From SBBG01 sp033717875 (GTDB lineage Bacteria; Pseudomonadota; Gammaproteobacteria; Ga0077554; Ga007554), in contig JADDKJ010000007.1 in NCBI GenBank assembly GCA_033717875.1, positions 33,411 to 97,410 of the forward strand: a DNA stretch of 64,000 bases, read 5' to 3'. The notes beneath the pieces are model-generated. The model did no database searches. It was not told where the DNA came from and worked only from the letters and a program-made list of their open reading frames with translations. Numbering within the stretch: the stretch's first letter is position 1; every line of letters starts with the position of its first letter. Below, one piece after another: positions 8,291-16,781 of this stretch. Made by a program: the position numbers and the translations under genes.

Positions 8291-8332
8291 ATGGCGGGGC
8301 CGGTTTTCGCATTCCCGGCCCCCGCCATTTTT
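8291..8332 (+). terminator. Intrinsic terminator between peptidase and ATP-grasp genes
   Basis: ATGGCGGGGCCGG pairs with CCGGCCCCCGCCAT (one bulged base) around a nine-base loop and is followed by TTTTTC. This strong hairpin ends 19 bases before the ATG at 8352. The ATP-grasp pair would then be transcribed by read-through or from its own promoter, giving it lower expression than the peptidases. Confidence 0.7.
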
Positions 8333-8351
8333 CGGGGGAGGATGTTGAGCA

Positions 8352-9098
8352 ATGTGGCTGGTGCTTTGTCCGTCAAATGATGAGGCCGCGCTTTGGGCCT
8401 ACGAGGGTCTCAAGGCCCGGCAGATCGCACCGCTCGAATTGGTGAGCGCCGAGGAGCTGGCGTGCAGCCTGCGCTGGGAGCATCGGGTGTCGGCGGATGG
8501 CGCCAGTGTCGCCATCACCCTTGCGGACCGGCGCACAATCAACAGTGGCGCTGTCCGCGGAATAGTGAATCGCCTTTCCTATATTCCCCAGGAGCACCTT
8601 GCCATGGCCAGTCCGGCCGATCGCGAATACGCAGCACAGGAGCTGATGGCGTTTTACATGAGTTGGCTGTACGCCATGCCTCAGCCGGTGCTGAACCGGC
8701 CAACGGCGCAGGGGCTGTCCGGCGCATGGCGCCACATCTCCGAATGGGTTTGGCTGGCCGGGAAGGCGGGGTTGCCGACACTGCCTTACCGGCAAAGCGG
8801 CTTTGATGAGATCGATGAAGGGCATCTCAGGGGAGGGTTCGTCTCAGCAGAGACGCCAGTGAATACGGTCATCGTCATTGATGGGCACGTTGTCGGGGAA
8901 TCGCCCCCCCCCGACATTGCTGCAAGCTGCAAACGTCTCGCGGGTCTCGCGGGGGCCGGGTTGTTGGGCATTCAACTTGTTGCCGGGCCGGAATCTTCCT
9001 GGACCTTCGCCGGGGCGACACCGTTGCCTGATCTCAGGCTGGGGGGCGAGGCACTGCTCGATGTGATGGCGGCGGCGCTCCAGGGTGGAGGAAGGTAA
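8352..9098 (+). CDS. ATP-grasp-associated protein, probably non-catalytic partner
   Basis: 248 residues, no signal peptide or membrane segment. It resembles the N-terminal (pre-ATP-grasp) half of RimK-like proteins: NRLSYIPQEHLAMASPADRE, then FYMSWLYAMPQPVLNRPTAQ (the NRP element that precedes the nucleotide-binding domain). The C-terminal part LGIQLVAG...LRLGGEALL lacks the D...ExN metal-binding residues of active enzymes. It ends exactly where the ATP-grasp gene begins (TAA 9096-9098, ATG 9099), so the two are coupled and probably form one complex. The RBS is GGGGGAGG. Function in substrate binding is inferred, not shown. Confidence 0.6.
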   Translation: MWLVLCPSNDEAALWAYEGLKARQIAPLELVSAEELACSLRWEHRVSADGASVAITLADRRTINSGAVRGIVNRLSYIPQEHLAMASPADREYAAQELMAFYMSWLYAMPQPVLNRPTAQGLSGAWRHISEWVWLAGKAGLPTLPYRQSGFDEIDEGHLRGGFVSAETPVNTVIVIDGHVVGESPPPDIAASCKRLAGLAGAGLLGIQLVAGPESSWTFAGATPLPDLRLGGEALLDVMAAALQGGGR

Positions 9099-10028
9099 AT
9101 GATTCTGCTATGCGGCATTCCCACCGAAACCCCGATCGCCATGGTCCGGGAGGAGCTCGATGGACTCGGCGTGCCGTATGCCGTGTTCAATCAGCGGCAT
9201 TTCAGCGCCACAGAGCTGGAATTCGCAATCTCCGGCAATCGTGTCACCGGCCGGATAACCATCGACACCCAGGACTACCGTCTCGAGGATATTTGCGGCG
9301 TTTATACCCGGTTAATGGATGATCAGGTCTTGCCGGAGCTCAAGGATGAACCCGCCGGTTCACCCCGGCGGCGGTACTGCCGAGCCCTCCACGATGCCTT
9401 GATGCGCTGGTGCGAGATCATGCCGGGCCGTGTTGTCAACCGCACCGGGCCGATGGGGTCCAATTCGTCCAAGCCCTATCAGGCGCAACTCATCCGCGAA
9501 CAGGGTTTTGCCATTCCGGAGACGCTTGTCACTAACGATCCGGATCTGGTGCTTCAATTCCGCGCCAAGCACAAGAGGATCATCTACAAATCGATCAGCG
9601 GCGTGCGCTCCATTGTGCAGACCCTCGAAGACGAGGACCGGGAACGGCTGGCGCAGATTCGCTGGTGCCCCACGCAGTTTCAGGAGTTTGTGGAAGGCAC
9701 CAACGTTAGGGTGCACACGGTCGGGACTGAAGTGTTTGCGACTGCCATCACCACCGAGGCTGCCGACTACCGGTACGCACATCGGGCAGGTAAAGAGGTG
9801 GAACTGAAGGCGTTCGATCTGCCCGGCGAGCTTGCCAATAAGTGCGTGCGTCTCGCCCGGGCGCTGGAACTGCCCTTTGCCGGCATTGATCTCAAGATCA
9901 CCCCCGATAACCGGGTCTACTGTTTTGAGGTCAATCCGAGTCCGGCATTCAGTTATTACGAGAGTAACACAGGCCAGCCAATTGCTCGGGCCGTGGCGCG
10001 ATATCTGGCTGGGGAAACGCAATACTGA
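9099..10028 (+). CDS. RimK/MvdD-like ATP-grasp ligase
   Basis: 309 residues with a full ATP-grasp fold. The text NRTGPMGSNSSKPYQAQLI precedes the nucleotide domain. K164 in IIYKSISGVRS is a candidate ATP-binding lysine, QEFVEGTNVRVHTVG is the central strand, and D264 with E277/N279 in FEVNPSP are the metal ligands. The family joins a carboxylate to an amine or hydroxyl through an acyl-phosphate; close relatives make the ester and amide links of microviridin-type graspetides. Here the nearby K/E/D-rich peptidase tails are plausible substrates. The substrate assignment is inference; the ATP-grasp assignment is firm. Confidence 0.82.
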   Translation: MILLCGIPTETPIAMVREELDGLGVPYAVFNQRHFSATELEFAISGNRVTGRITIDTQDYRLEDICGVYTRLMDDQVLPELKDEPAGSPRRRYCRALHDALMRWCEIMPGRVVNRTGPMGSNSSKPYQAQLIREQGFAIPETLVTNDPDLVLQFRAKHKRIIYKSISGVRSIVQTLEDEDRERLAQIRWCPTQFQEFVEGTNVRVHTVGTEVFATAITTEAADYRYAHRAGKEVELKAFDLPGELANKCVRLARALELPFAGIDLKITPDNRVYCFEVNPSPAFSYYESNTGQPIARAVARYLAGETQY

Positions 10029-10030
10029 AC

Positions 10031-10138
10031 ATGAAAGCCGATAAAGCGGGTGCAAGGAAAGCGGCAGGGCCAGGTCTTGATGTCATGTTCCGCGCCCCGC
10101 CCAAGGATGCCATGAAACCCAAGCCACATCGATCGTGA
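10031..10138 (+). CDS. Possible 35-codon ORF after the ATP-grasp gene
   Basis: A 35-residue basic peptide frame (begins MKADKAGARKAAGPG, ends KPKPHRS) opens two bases after the ATP-grasp stop. It has no convincing Shine-Dalgarno, so translation would depend on coupling. It is Lys-rich but nearly lacks Glu, unlike the peptidase tails. Recorded as a possible precursor or chance frame. The rest of the gap to 10372 holds only a weak hairpin near 10292-10313. Confidence 0.25.
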   Translation: MKADKAGARKAAGPGLDVMFRAPPKDAMKPKPHRS

Positions 10139-10372
10139 ATGTCCGATGACGAGGATGAAATATCATTGATCGGATGTCGCCGAGCCGCGATTTGTTGTTG
10201 ATCGCCTTTCCGGCTGGCGGCGGGAATGCACGAAATTCGAGCGATGCGGTGAAGGGGGTGAACCGTATCCTGCGTTACCTGGCTTTTATCAAGGTAAAGG
10301 GTTTCCCCCTTTCCTTTATCTGTTATATGCTTGTTCCTTCCGCAGTAATTCAGATTCAAATCAAGGTGTGCA

Positions 10373-11533
10373 ATGAGCGAGTATCTGCCCGGCCTGGAAG
10401 GTGTTCCGGCGACCAAGTCCAATATTTCCTTCATCGATGGCGAGCGCGGCATACTGGCCTATCGAGGCTATCCCATCGATGAACTCGCCGAGCACAGCAC
10501 TTTCGAAGAAACCGCGCTGCTGTTGCTCGATGGCCGCCTGCCCACGTCGAGCGAGCTCGACAGTTTCGATGAACAACTGCGCGCCAACCGCCGCGTCAAG
10601 TACAACATCCGCGAGATGATGAAAAACCTGCCGGCCAGCGGCCACCCGATGGAGATGCTCCAAACGGCGGTGGCGAGCCTGGGCATGTTTTATCCCGGCC
10701 CGGAGGGGTTGACCGGCCGCGACATCCGCGAAAATCTGGATTACATCCACAGCATGACGGTGAAGATCCTGGCGCGCATGGCGACGCTGGTGGCGATGTG
10801 GGAGCATATTCGCAACGGCTACGACCCCGTGCTGCCGCGCACCGATCTGAGCTACGCGGAAAACTTCCTCTACATGCTGACCGGCAAGGAGCCTGATCCG
10901 TTCCATGCCGACATCATGGATACCTGCCTGGTGCTGCACGCCGAACATACCATCAACGCCTCGACCTTCGCCGCGCTGGTGGCCGGCTCGACCCTGGCGG
11001 CGCCCAACGGCGTCATCGCCGCCGCCATCGGCACCCTCTCCGGTCCGCTGCACGGCGGGGCGAACGAGAAAGTCGTGGAGATGCTGCAAGAGATCGGCAG
11101 CCCGGACAACGCCCGCGCCTGGGTGGAGAAACAGCTTGCGGCGAAGGCCAAGATCTGGGGCATGGGGCATCGTGAATACAAGGTCAAAGACCCGCGCGCC
11201 GTGATCCTGGAAAAGCTGGTGGAAAAGCTTGCCGCCCACAAGGGCGGCCAGGTCAGCCCGCTGTTCGAGACCGCCCTGGCGGTGGAAGAGGCTTGCCGCG
11301 AGCGGCTGGCGCACAAGGGAGTTTATCCCAATGTCGATTTCTATTCGGGCGTGCTCTACTCGGAGATGGGCATCCCTACCGACCAGTTCACCTCCATCTT
11401 CGCCATCTCGCGCTGCGCGGGGTGGCTGGCCCACTGGCGCGAACAGCTCGCCGACAACCGCATCTTCCGGCCCACGCAGGTCTACACTGGCGAAGATGTC
11501 CGGCCTTATGTGCCGTTACGGCAACGTGGATAG
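10373..11533 (+). CDS. gltA: Citrate synthase (short, 386-residue type)
   Basis: Condenses oxaloacetate and acetyl-CoA to citrate. Active-site segments are present: GPLHGGANEKV, GMGHREYKVKDPRA and VDFYSG (the catalytic aspartate). Length matches the dimeric short citrate / 2-methylcitrate synthase class rather than the ~430-residue NADH-regulated enzyme. 2-methylcitrate synthase is the alternative, but no prpB/prpD neighbours are present. The ATG is preceded by AAGGTG. The 3' end overlaps the convergent ald gene by 18 bases. Confidence 0.88.
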   Translation: MSEYLPGLEGVPATKSNISFIDGERGILAYRGYPIDELAEHSTFEETALLLLDGRLPTSSELDSFDEQLRANRRVKYNIREMMKNLPASGHPMEMLQTAVASLGMFYPGPEGLTGRDIRENLDYIHSMTVKILARMATLVAMWEHIRNGYDPVLPRTDLSYAENFLYMLTGKEPDPFHADIMDTCLVLHAEHTINASTFAALVAGSTLAAPNGVIAAAIGTLSGPLHGGANEKVVEMLQEIGSPDNARAWVEKQLAAKAKIWGMGHREYKVKDPRAVILEKLVEKLAAHKGGQVSPLFETALAVEEACRERLAHKGVYPNVDFYSGVLYSEMGIPTDQFTSIFAISRCAGWLAHWREQLADNRIFRPTQVYTGEDVRPYVPLRQRG

Positions 11534-12634
11534 CGCGGTTTCCGCCTCCGTATAAGTCATCTCCAAACTCTCCGCCACGGCGCGGCAGGTCAACATGCCG
11601 TGATGGGTGTTGAGGCCGGCGCGCAAGGTCACATCGCCGCGCAGCGCATCCAGGCCGCTGCCCGCCAGCTCGATGATATAAGGCAGGGTCTGATTGACCA
11701 GGGCGAAGGTGCTGGTGCGCGGCACGGCGCCGGGCATATTGGCGACGCAGTAATGCACCACGCCATCGACGACATAGGTCGGCGCGTGATGGGTGGTGGG
11801 ATGCGTCGTTTCCACGCAACCGCCCTGGTCGACGGAGACATCGACAATCACGCTGCCCGGCCGCATGTGCGCCAGCATGTCGCGCGTCACCAGCCAGGGT
11901 GCCTTGCGGCCCGCGATCAACACCGCGCCGATCACCAGGTCGGCATGCAAGACCGCCTCTTCGATATTCGCCTCATTGCTGGTGCGGGTCTGTACCCGGC
12001 CCATGAAAATGTCGTCCAAGTATTGCAGGCGCTCGTGACGGGTGTCGAGCAGGGTCACCTGCGCCCCCATGCCCGCGGCGATCTTGGCGGCATTGAGTCC
12101 CACCACGCCACCGCCGAGGATCGCCACCTGTCCCGGCGGCACGCCCGGCACGCCACCCAGCAGCACACCGCGTCCGCCCAGGTGCTTCTCCAGATACGTC
12201 GCGCCGACCTGCGTGGCCATACGCCCCGCCACCTCGCTCATCGGCGCGAGCAACGGCAGGTGGCCCGCTGGTGTCGTCACCGTTTCATAGGCGACGCCGG
12301 TCACGCCCGAGGCCAGCATGCGCTCCGTCAGCTCGCGGTTGGGCGCCAGGTGCAGATAGGTGAAGAGCAGCAAATCAGGGCGCAGATAGCCATACTCGGC
12401 GGCGATCGGCTCCTTCACCTTCACCACCATCTGCGCCGCCCACGCCGCCGCGGCATCCGCCACGATCTCACCGCCGGCGGCCTGATATTCGGCGTCGGTG
12501 ATGCCGCCGTCCATGCCCGCGCCACTCTGCACCCGCACACGATGACCGCGACGGATGAGCGTCTTGACCGCGCCGGGGGTCATGCCTACGCGGTATTCGT
12601 CGTCTTTGGTTTCTTTGGGAAGGCCGATGAGCAT
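11516..12634 (-). CDS. ald: Alanine dehydrogenase
   Basis: Interconverts L-alanine and pyruvate plus ammonia with NAD. The start MLIGLPKETKDDEYRVGMTP is diagnostic. The catalytic lysine lies in KVKEP, the histidine in TYLHLAP, and the dinucleotide loop reads ILGGGVVGLNAAKIA. 372 residues, full length. The RBS AGGAGA precedes the start. It converges with gltA and overlaps its last 18 bases. Confidence 0.95.
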   Translation of the reverse strand: MLIGLPKETKDDEYRVGMTPGAVKTLIRRGHRVRVQSGAGMDGGITDAEYQAAGGEIVADAAAAWAAQMVVKVKEPIAAEYGYLRPDLLLFTYLHLAPNRELTERMLASGVTGVAYETVTTPAGHLPLLAPMSEVAGRMATQVGATYLEKHLGGRGVLLGGVPGVPPGQVAILGGGVVGLNAAKIAAGMGAQVTLLDTRHERLQYLDDIFMGRVQTRTSNEANIEEAVLHADLVIGAVLIAGRKAPWLVTRDMLAHMRPGSVIVDVSVDQGGCVETTHPTTHHAPTYVVDGVVHYCVANMPGAVPRTSTFALVNQTLPYIIELAGSGLDALRGDVTLRAGLNTHHGMLTCRAVAESLEMTYTEAETALSTLP

Positions 12635-12710
12635 GGGGGATCTCCTTTCGGTTTAAAGCGGCTTCTCAACGCAAAATACCAACGGCAGCTCAACTGCGCC
12701 TATTTTGAGA

Positions 12711-13730
12711 TCACAGTGTCACGCCCATTTTGTCCGCAATTTTCATTGCCAACTGGTTGAAATCTTTCTTGGCATCCTGAACAGCATTGGCATGACTACC
12801 TATGGCACCATCGGCGGGTGTCAGATTGAAAATCGGTTTATGATGCTCCTGCGCCATGGGAATCAAGCTGCGATAGTGCTTGATTGTAGCCAGGCAATAG
12901 GGATCATCGATGATCTGTTTTGTAAGCACGTCCGGCTTCTCGCCCAGTACTGATTCGCGGTATATCGCAGGAATGCGAGTGATCCACTTTTCATAGGCTT
13001 TAACCGGCCTATTCAGGCGCACACTATATTGCTGGCAAAGATAACCTATAGGCTGCATTTTCCCTTGCGGCAAATGGAAGGTGGGATGGGATGGCTTTTC
13101 GGCGCTTGCTTCCCAGTTATCCAGCCTTTTTTTCCATAGGTTTTGCCAGTTTTTCAAGGTGGGGCCAAGATTTTTCAGCCCTTGTAAGGAGAACAGGTCA
13201 GCCCCGAGAGGAATCACTACGTAATCAGTGGCGACCAGTACCGATCGGTTGATTGCGCCCAGATTTGGGCCGATATCGACAAGTATGATATCAGCTTGAA
13301 CTTTTTCCACGGCCATCCGCATTACCTGCCAGAAAGAGCTCAGTATTCGCATTGGGCGGTAAAGATTGTTGTCGCCCATGCTGTTAGGCCATTCGTTGGA
13401 AAGCGCATCTTCAAAACCGGATAAATTGACATCTCCCGGGATCAGGTAAAGGTCTGTGGCAATGGTTTGCAGCGTAGGTTCGGTGATATCACCAATCGCG
13501 GTAAGTGGCTTGACGCACTGAAAGATCGTTGAGCCTTGTGACGAACTGTTCCAGATCTCCTCAATCCGATCTTCATCCAGGAAGGCCGACGTCAAATTGG
13601 CTTGTGGATCAAGATCTACGGCGACAACCCGCTTGCCCAGACTGGCAAACATCCACGCAAGATGATAGATCAACGAAGTTTTGCCCACGCCGCCCTTGTT
13701 GTTAAAAAAAGTCAACACGGGCGCACTCAT
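12711..13730 (-). CDS. ParA/Soj-like ATPase
   Basis: 339 residues of the ParA/MinD ATPase superfamily: deviant Walker A NNKGGVGKTSL (residues ~10-20), VDLDPQANLT and the switch DIGPNLGAIN. The start at 13730 overlaps the stop of the upstream AlbA_2 gene as ATGA; an in-frame ATG seven codons upstream is less likely. No ParB or parS-like sequence is seen nearby, so it is not a partition locus. Together with the upstream gene it forms a two-gene operon of lower GC than its surroundings, inserted between ald and recJ. Confidence 0.8.
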   Translation of the reverse strand: MSAPVLTFFNNKGGVGKTSLIYHLAWMFASLGKRVVAVDLDPQANLTSAFLDEDRIEEIWNSSSQGSTIFQCVKPLTAIGDITEPTLQTIATDLYLIPGDVNLSGFEDALSNEWPNSMGDNNLYRPMRILSSFWQVMRMAVEKVQADIILVDIGPNLGAINRSVLVATDYVVIPLGADLFSLQGLKNLGPTLKNWQNLWKKRLDNWEASAEKPSHPTFHLPQGKMQPIGYLCQQYSVRLNRPVKAYEKWITRIPAIYRESVLGEKPDVLTKQIIDDPYCLATIKHYRSLIPMAQEHHKPIFNLTPADGAIGSHANAVQDAKKDFNQLAMKIADKMGVTL

Positions 13731-14935
13731 GGTTTGCGCCTCATCACACAAGCGACCGCGCTCTGATTTACTTCAAACGTCAGCTCAGGATTGCCGTTTT
13801 TTTCCAGTTCTTTTCTCGCGGTAGCAATTCCTCTTCCAAATGCCTGAATAAAACCAAACGTTTTTAACACGTCGCCAATATTCGGATTACGATAATCCGT
13901 GATGCCAGGGTTGCCGAAGTTATCAATCGTGACATTGCCATACGGTCCGCCTGGGCTGATGATTTCAATGCGGTCATTAAACCAATACACCCGCACCGGA
14001 GCATTGGTGCTCTCGTAAGTTCTGTGCAACACGGCGTTATATAGAATCTGCTGGATTGCAGCAGGGGGGTATGGCATCTCTTTCAAATGTGTTGGCGCCG
14101 AGATGATGTCGATAGCTGCCCGGTTATGGGCCATAAGTTTTTCTTCAGTACGACGAAGTACCTCTACAAGTGCTCCTCCTATTGGTTCTTCGTCGATTAC
14201 CGGGTCAGATAGCTCCGTCCCGTCAATGCGCAAAAACTGAATATACGCGCCAGGAAGGAAATCCTGGGGGCTTTTTCCGATGGCGAGTAATCCAAGCACG
14301 GTTGGCGTAGTATCATCAGGTGACACAATCATCTTGCATGAAGCGAGGCGTTCCTCATAGGTTCTGCCATTAGTTTCCAGAATATCTGCTGCAAATGCGG
14401 CGGGTAAATATTCGTTCTCGAAGATCAGCCTTGAAAGATCCGAAACCTTTGCTGTGGGAATGGGATAAATATCGAAAGGAAGATTTTTATATCTTCTTCT
14501 TTCACTGAGGATACGTTCTTCCTGTTCGTTGGCAATAGAGCGGCGTGGGCCAGTGCGAATCCAGATACGCCCCTCGTACTTTACCGGTGGCATATCCGAG
14601 GGCATAACCGTTACAACGGCCATCTCGGTGCCTTTCAAGGTTCTTTTTTCAACAGAGAGAACAGGCAATGGAAGGATGTTGCCGTCGCTTCTCATATCCG
14701 CCAGGCTGCGAAGCAGTTCATCCGTGATAGGTTCGTCAGAAGGAGATCCATCGTCTTTCGCGCCTATGAAAAGAATGCCCGGCTTGTTGTGGTTGGGTAA
14801 ATCATTGGCGAACGCGCAAACAGCCTGCCGGGCTTTTTTGGAGGCATCTCCTCTGAAAGACCGCTTTCTCTCAGTAAGATCGGATTCAGTATCATCCAAT
14901 AGAGCCGTCAGCTCCTGGTCCGCAAGTCTTTTCAT
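13727..14935 (-). CDS. AlbA_2 (Schlafen-type) domain and GHKL-type ATP-binding protein
   Basis: 402 residues. The N-terminal ~150 residues form an AlbA_2 domain (ESDLTERKRSF, FANDLPN, GILFIGAKDDG). The C-terminus has the ATPase-like region of this family: IQQILYNAVLHRTY, IEIISPGGPYGNVT and FGRGI. Proteins of this type are common in accessory and anti-phage loci and are often annotated as transcriptional regulators. The following ParA-like gene overlaps it by four bases, so the two products probably act together. A defence role is inference. Confidence 0.75.
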   Translation of the reverse strand: MKRLADQELTALLDDTESDLTERKRSFRGDASKKARQAVCAFANDLPNHNKPGILFIGAKDDGSPSDEPITDELLRSLADMRSDGNILPLPVLSVEKRTLKGTEMAVVTVMPSDMPPVKYEGRIWIRTGPRRSIANEQEERILSERRRYKNLPFDIYPIPTAKVSDLSRLIFENEYLPAAFAADILETNGRTYEERLASCKMIVSPDDTTPTVLGLLAIGKSPQDFLPGAYIQFLRIDGTELSDPVIDEEPIGGALVEVLRRTEEKLMAHNRAAIDIISAPTHLKEMPYPPAAIQQILYNAVLHRTYESTNAPVRVYWFNDRIEIISPGGPYGNVTIDNFGNPGITDYRNPNIGDVLKTFGFIQAFGRGIATARKELEKNGNPELTFEVNQSAVACVMRRKP

Positions 14936-15035
14936 CTCGTTGATCCCTTACTCCAAAATCTGGGGGTATTGCATCAGTATTGCGATAAATCACATTCAGC
15001 GCAATGCCATTGAGTTGCTGTGGTTACGGCGCACC

Positions 15036-16781
15036 CTACATCCCGGCGATATGCTCCACAATCAACTGCACGCTACGCCGCCCCTGGTATTCATTGACAT
15101 CCAGCTTGTATGCCATGTGGACCTGGGGACCCACCTCGTCCGCGCCCTGCCCTTTGTTGAACGCGATTGCGTCGAGCAATGCTGTCGAACCAGGTATCTT
15201 GAGCAGCATCTTGAGGTGTTTTTCGCCGACGATGCGCTGGTTGACGATTTCGAAGCGGCCGTCGAACACGGGTTCGGGGAAGCCTTGGCCCCAGGGGCTG
15301 GCGTTACGCAGTGTTTCGGCCAGTTCCAGGCCTAGGTCGCGGGGGGGTAGCTCGCCGTCGCTGAGAACGGTGGCCTGCGGCGGCTGGTTGTCGAGGAGTG
15401 CGCGTATTTCTTCGTCGAAGGCTTGACGAAAGGCGTCGAAGTGTTCGCGCTTGAGGGTCAGCCCGGCGGCCATGGCGTGGCCGCCGAATTTGGTGAGCAG
15501 ACCCGGATGATGCGCCGCCACGCTGTCGAGCACGTCGCGGATGTGGACGCCGGGAATGGAGCGTGCCGAGCCTTTGATTTCCTGCTCGTTGGCGGGGGCG
15601 AAGGCGATCACCGGACGGTGATAGCGATCCTTGATGCGCGAGGCGAGGATGCCGATCACACCTTGATGCCAGGATTCGTCGAACAGGCAGAGGCCGAAAG
15701 AATTTTTCGCGTTTCGGGTTTCAGGTTCCGGTTCGCCGAACTCGCTCCCTGCAAGCAGCGTCAGCGCCTGTTCCTGCATCTCGTTTTCGATGCCGCGGCG
15801 CTCGCGGTTGAGGTGATCCAATTGCCCGGCGATATCGCGCGCCCGGGTATCGTCGTCGGTGAGCAGGCACTCGATGCCCAGCGTCATGTCGTCGAGACGC
15901 CCGGCGGCGTTGAGCCTGGGGCCGACCGCGAACCCCAGATCGGTCGCGCCGATGCGTTCATACCGCCGGCCCGCCACTTCCAGCAAGGCGCGAATGCCGG
16001 CGCAACACGCCCCGGCGCGGATGCGCGCCAGGCCCTGTGCCACCAGGATACGGTTGACATGATCGAGCGGCACCACATCGGCCACGGTGCCGAGCGCCAC
16101 CAGGTCCAGCAATTGCGCGAGATTGGGCTCGGTGATGCCGCGTTGTGCGAACCAGTCTCGTTCACGCAGTCGCGCGCGCAGCGCCAGCATCACGTAGAAG
16201 ATCACGCCCACGCCGGCGAGACTCTTACTGGGGAAGCCGTCGCCGGGCTGGTTGGGATTGACGATGGCATCCGCCCCGGGCAGCGTTGCGCCGGGCAGAT
16301 GGTGATCGGTAATCAACACTTGCATGCTGTGTGCCTTGGCCGCTGCCACACCGTCGATGCTCGAAATACCATTGTCCACGGTAATGAGCAAATCGGGCTG
16401 GTGTCCGGCGGCTACCGCGACGATCTCGGGCGTCAGGCCATAGCCGAATTCGAAGCGGTTTGGTACCACAAAGCGCACATCGCTGGCGCCGAGCAGACGC
16501 AGCGCCCGCACCGCCACCGCGCAACTGGTCGCGCCGTCGGCATCGAAATCCGCCACGATCAATATGCGCTTGCCGTCGCGCAGTGCGGCGTATAGCAGAT
16601 CACACGCAGCGTCGATGCCCGTGAGCTGTGAGGCGGGCGGCAGACGCGTCAGCAGGTTTTCCAGCTCGCCGGCATTCGCCACCCGGCGCGCGGCATAGAT
16701 GCGCCGCAGCACGGGGTGCAGACTGTCCGGCAAGGCGGTGTTGTCCTCGAAGGTGCGCCGGACGATCTGTTTTTCTGTCAC
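15036..16781 (-). CDS. recJ: Single-stranded-DNA-specific exonuclease RecJ
   Basis: 5'-3' ssDNA exonuclease of recombination and mismatch repair. DHH-family motifs are visible: VADFDADGATS and ITDHHLPG, then GHAMAAGLTL in the DHHA1 domain. 581 residues, the usual length. The start is GTG at 16781, overlapping the stop of the upstream gene (GTGA), which fixes it. A GCGCACCCTAC half-copy of the window's palindromic repeat (15028-15038) touches the last codon. Confidence 0.95.
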   Translation of the reverse strand: MTEKQIVRRTFEDNTALPDSLHPVLRRIYAARRVANAGELENLLTRLPPASQLTGIDAACDLLYAALRDGKRILIVADFDADGATSCAVAVRALRLLGASDVRFVVPNRFEFGYGLTPEIVAVAAGHQPDLLITVDNGISSIDGVAAAKAHSMQVLITDHHLPGATLPGADAIVNPNQPGDGFPSKSLAGVGVIFYVMLALRARLRERDWFAQRGITEPNLAQLLDLVALGTVADVVPLDHVNRILVAQGLARIRAGACCAGIRALLEVAGRRYERIGATDLGFAVGPRLNAAGRLDDMTLGIECLLTDDDTRARDIAGQLDHLNRERRGIENEMQEQALTLLAGSEFGEPEPETRNAKNSFGLCLFDESWHQGVIGILASRIKDRYHRPVIAFAPANEQEIKGSARSIPGVHIRDVLDSVAAHHPGLLTKFGGHAMAAGLTLKREHFDAFRQAFDEEIRALLDNQPPQATVLSDGELPPRDLGLELAETLRNASPWGQGFPEPVFDGRFEIVNQRIVGEKHLKMLLKIPGSTALLDAIAFNKGQGADEVGPQVHMAYKLDVNEYQGRRSVQLIVEHIAGM

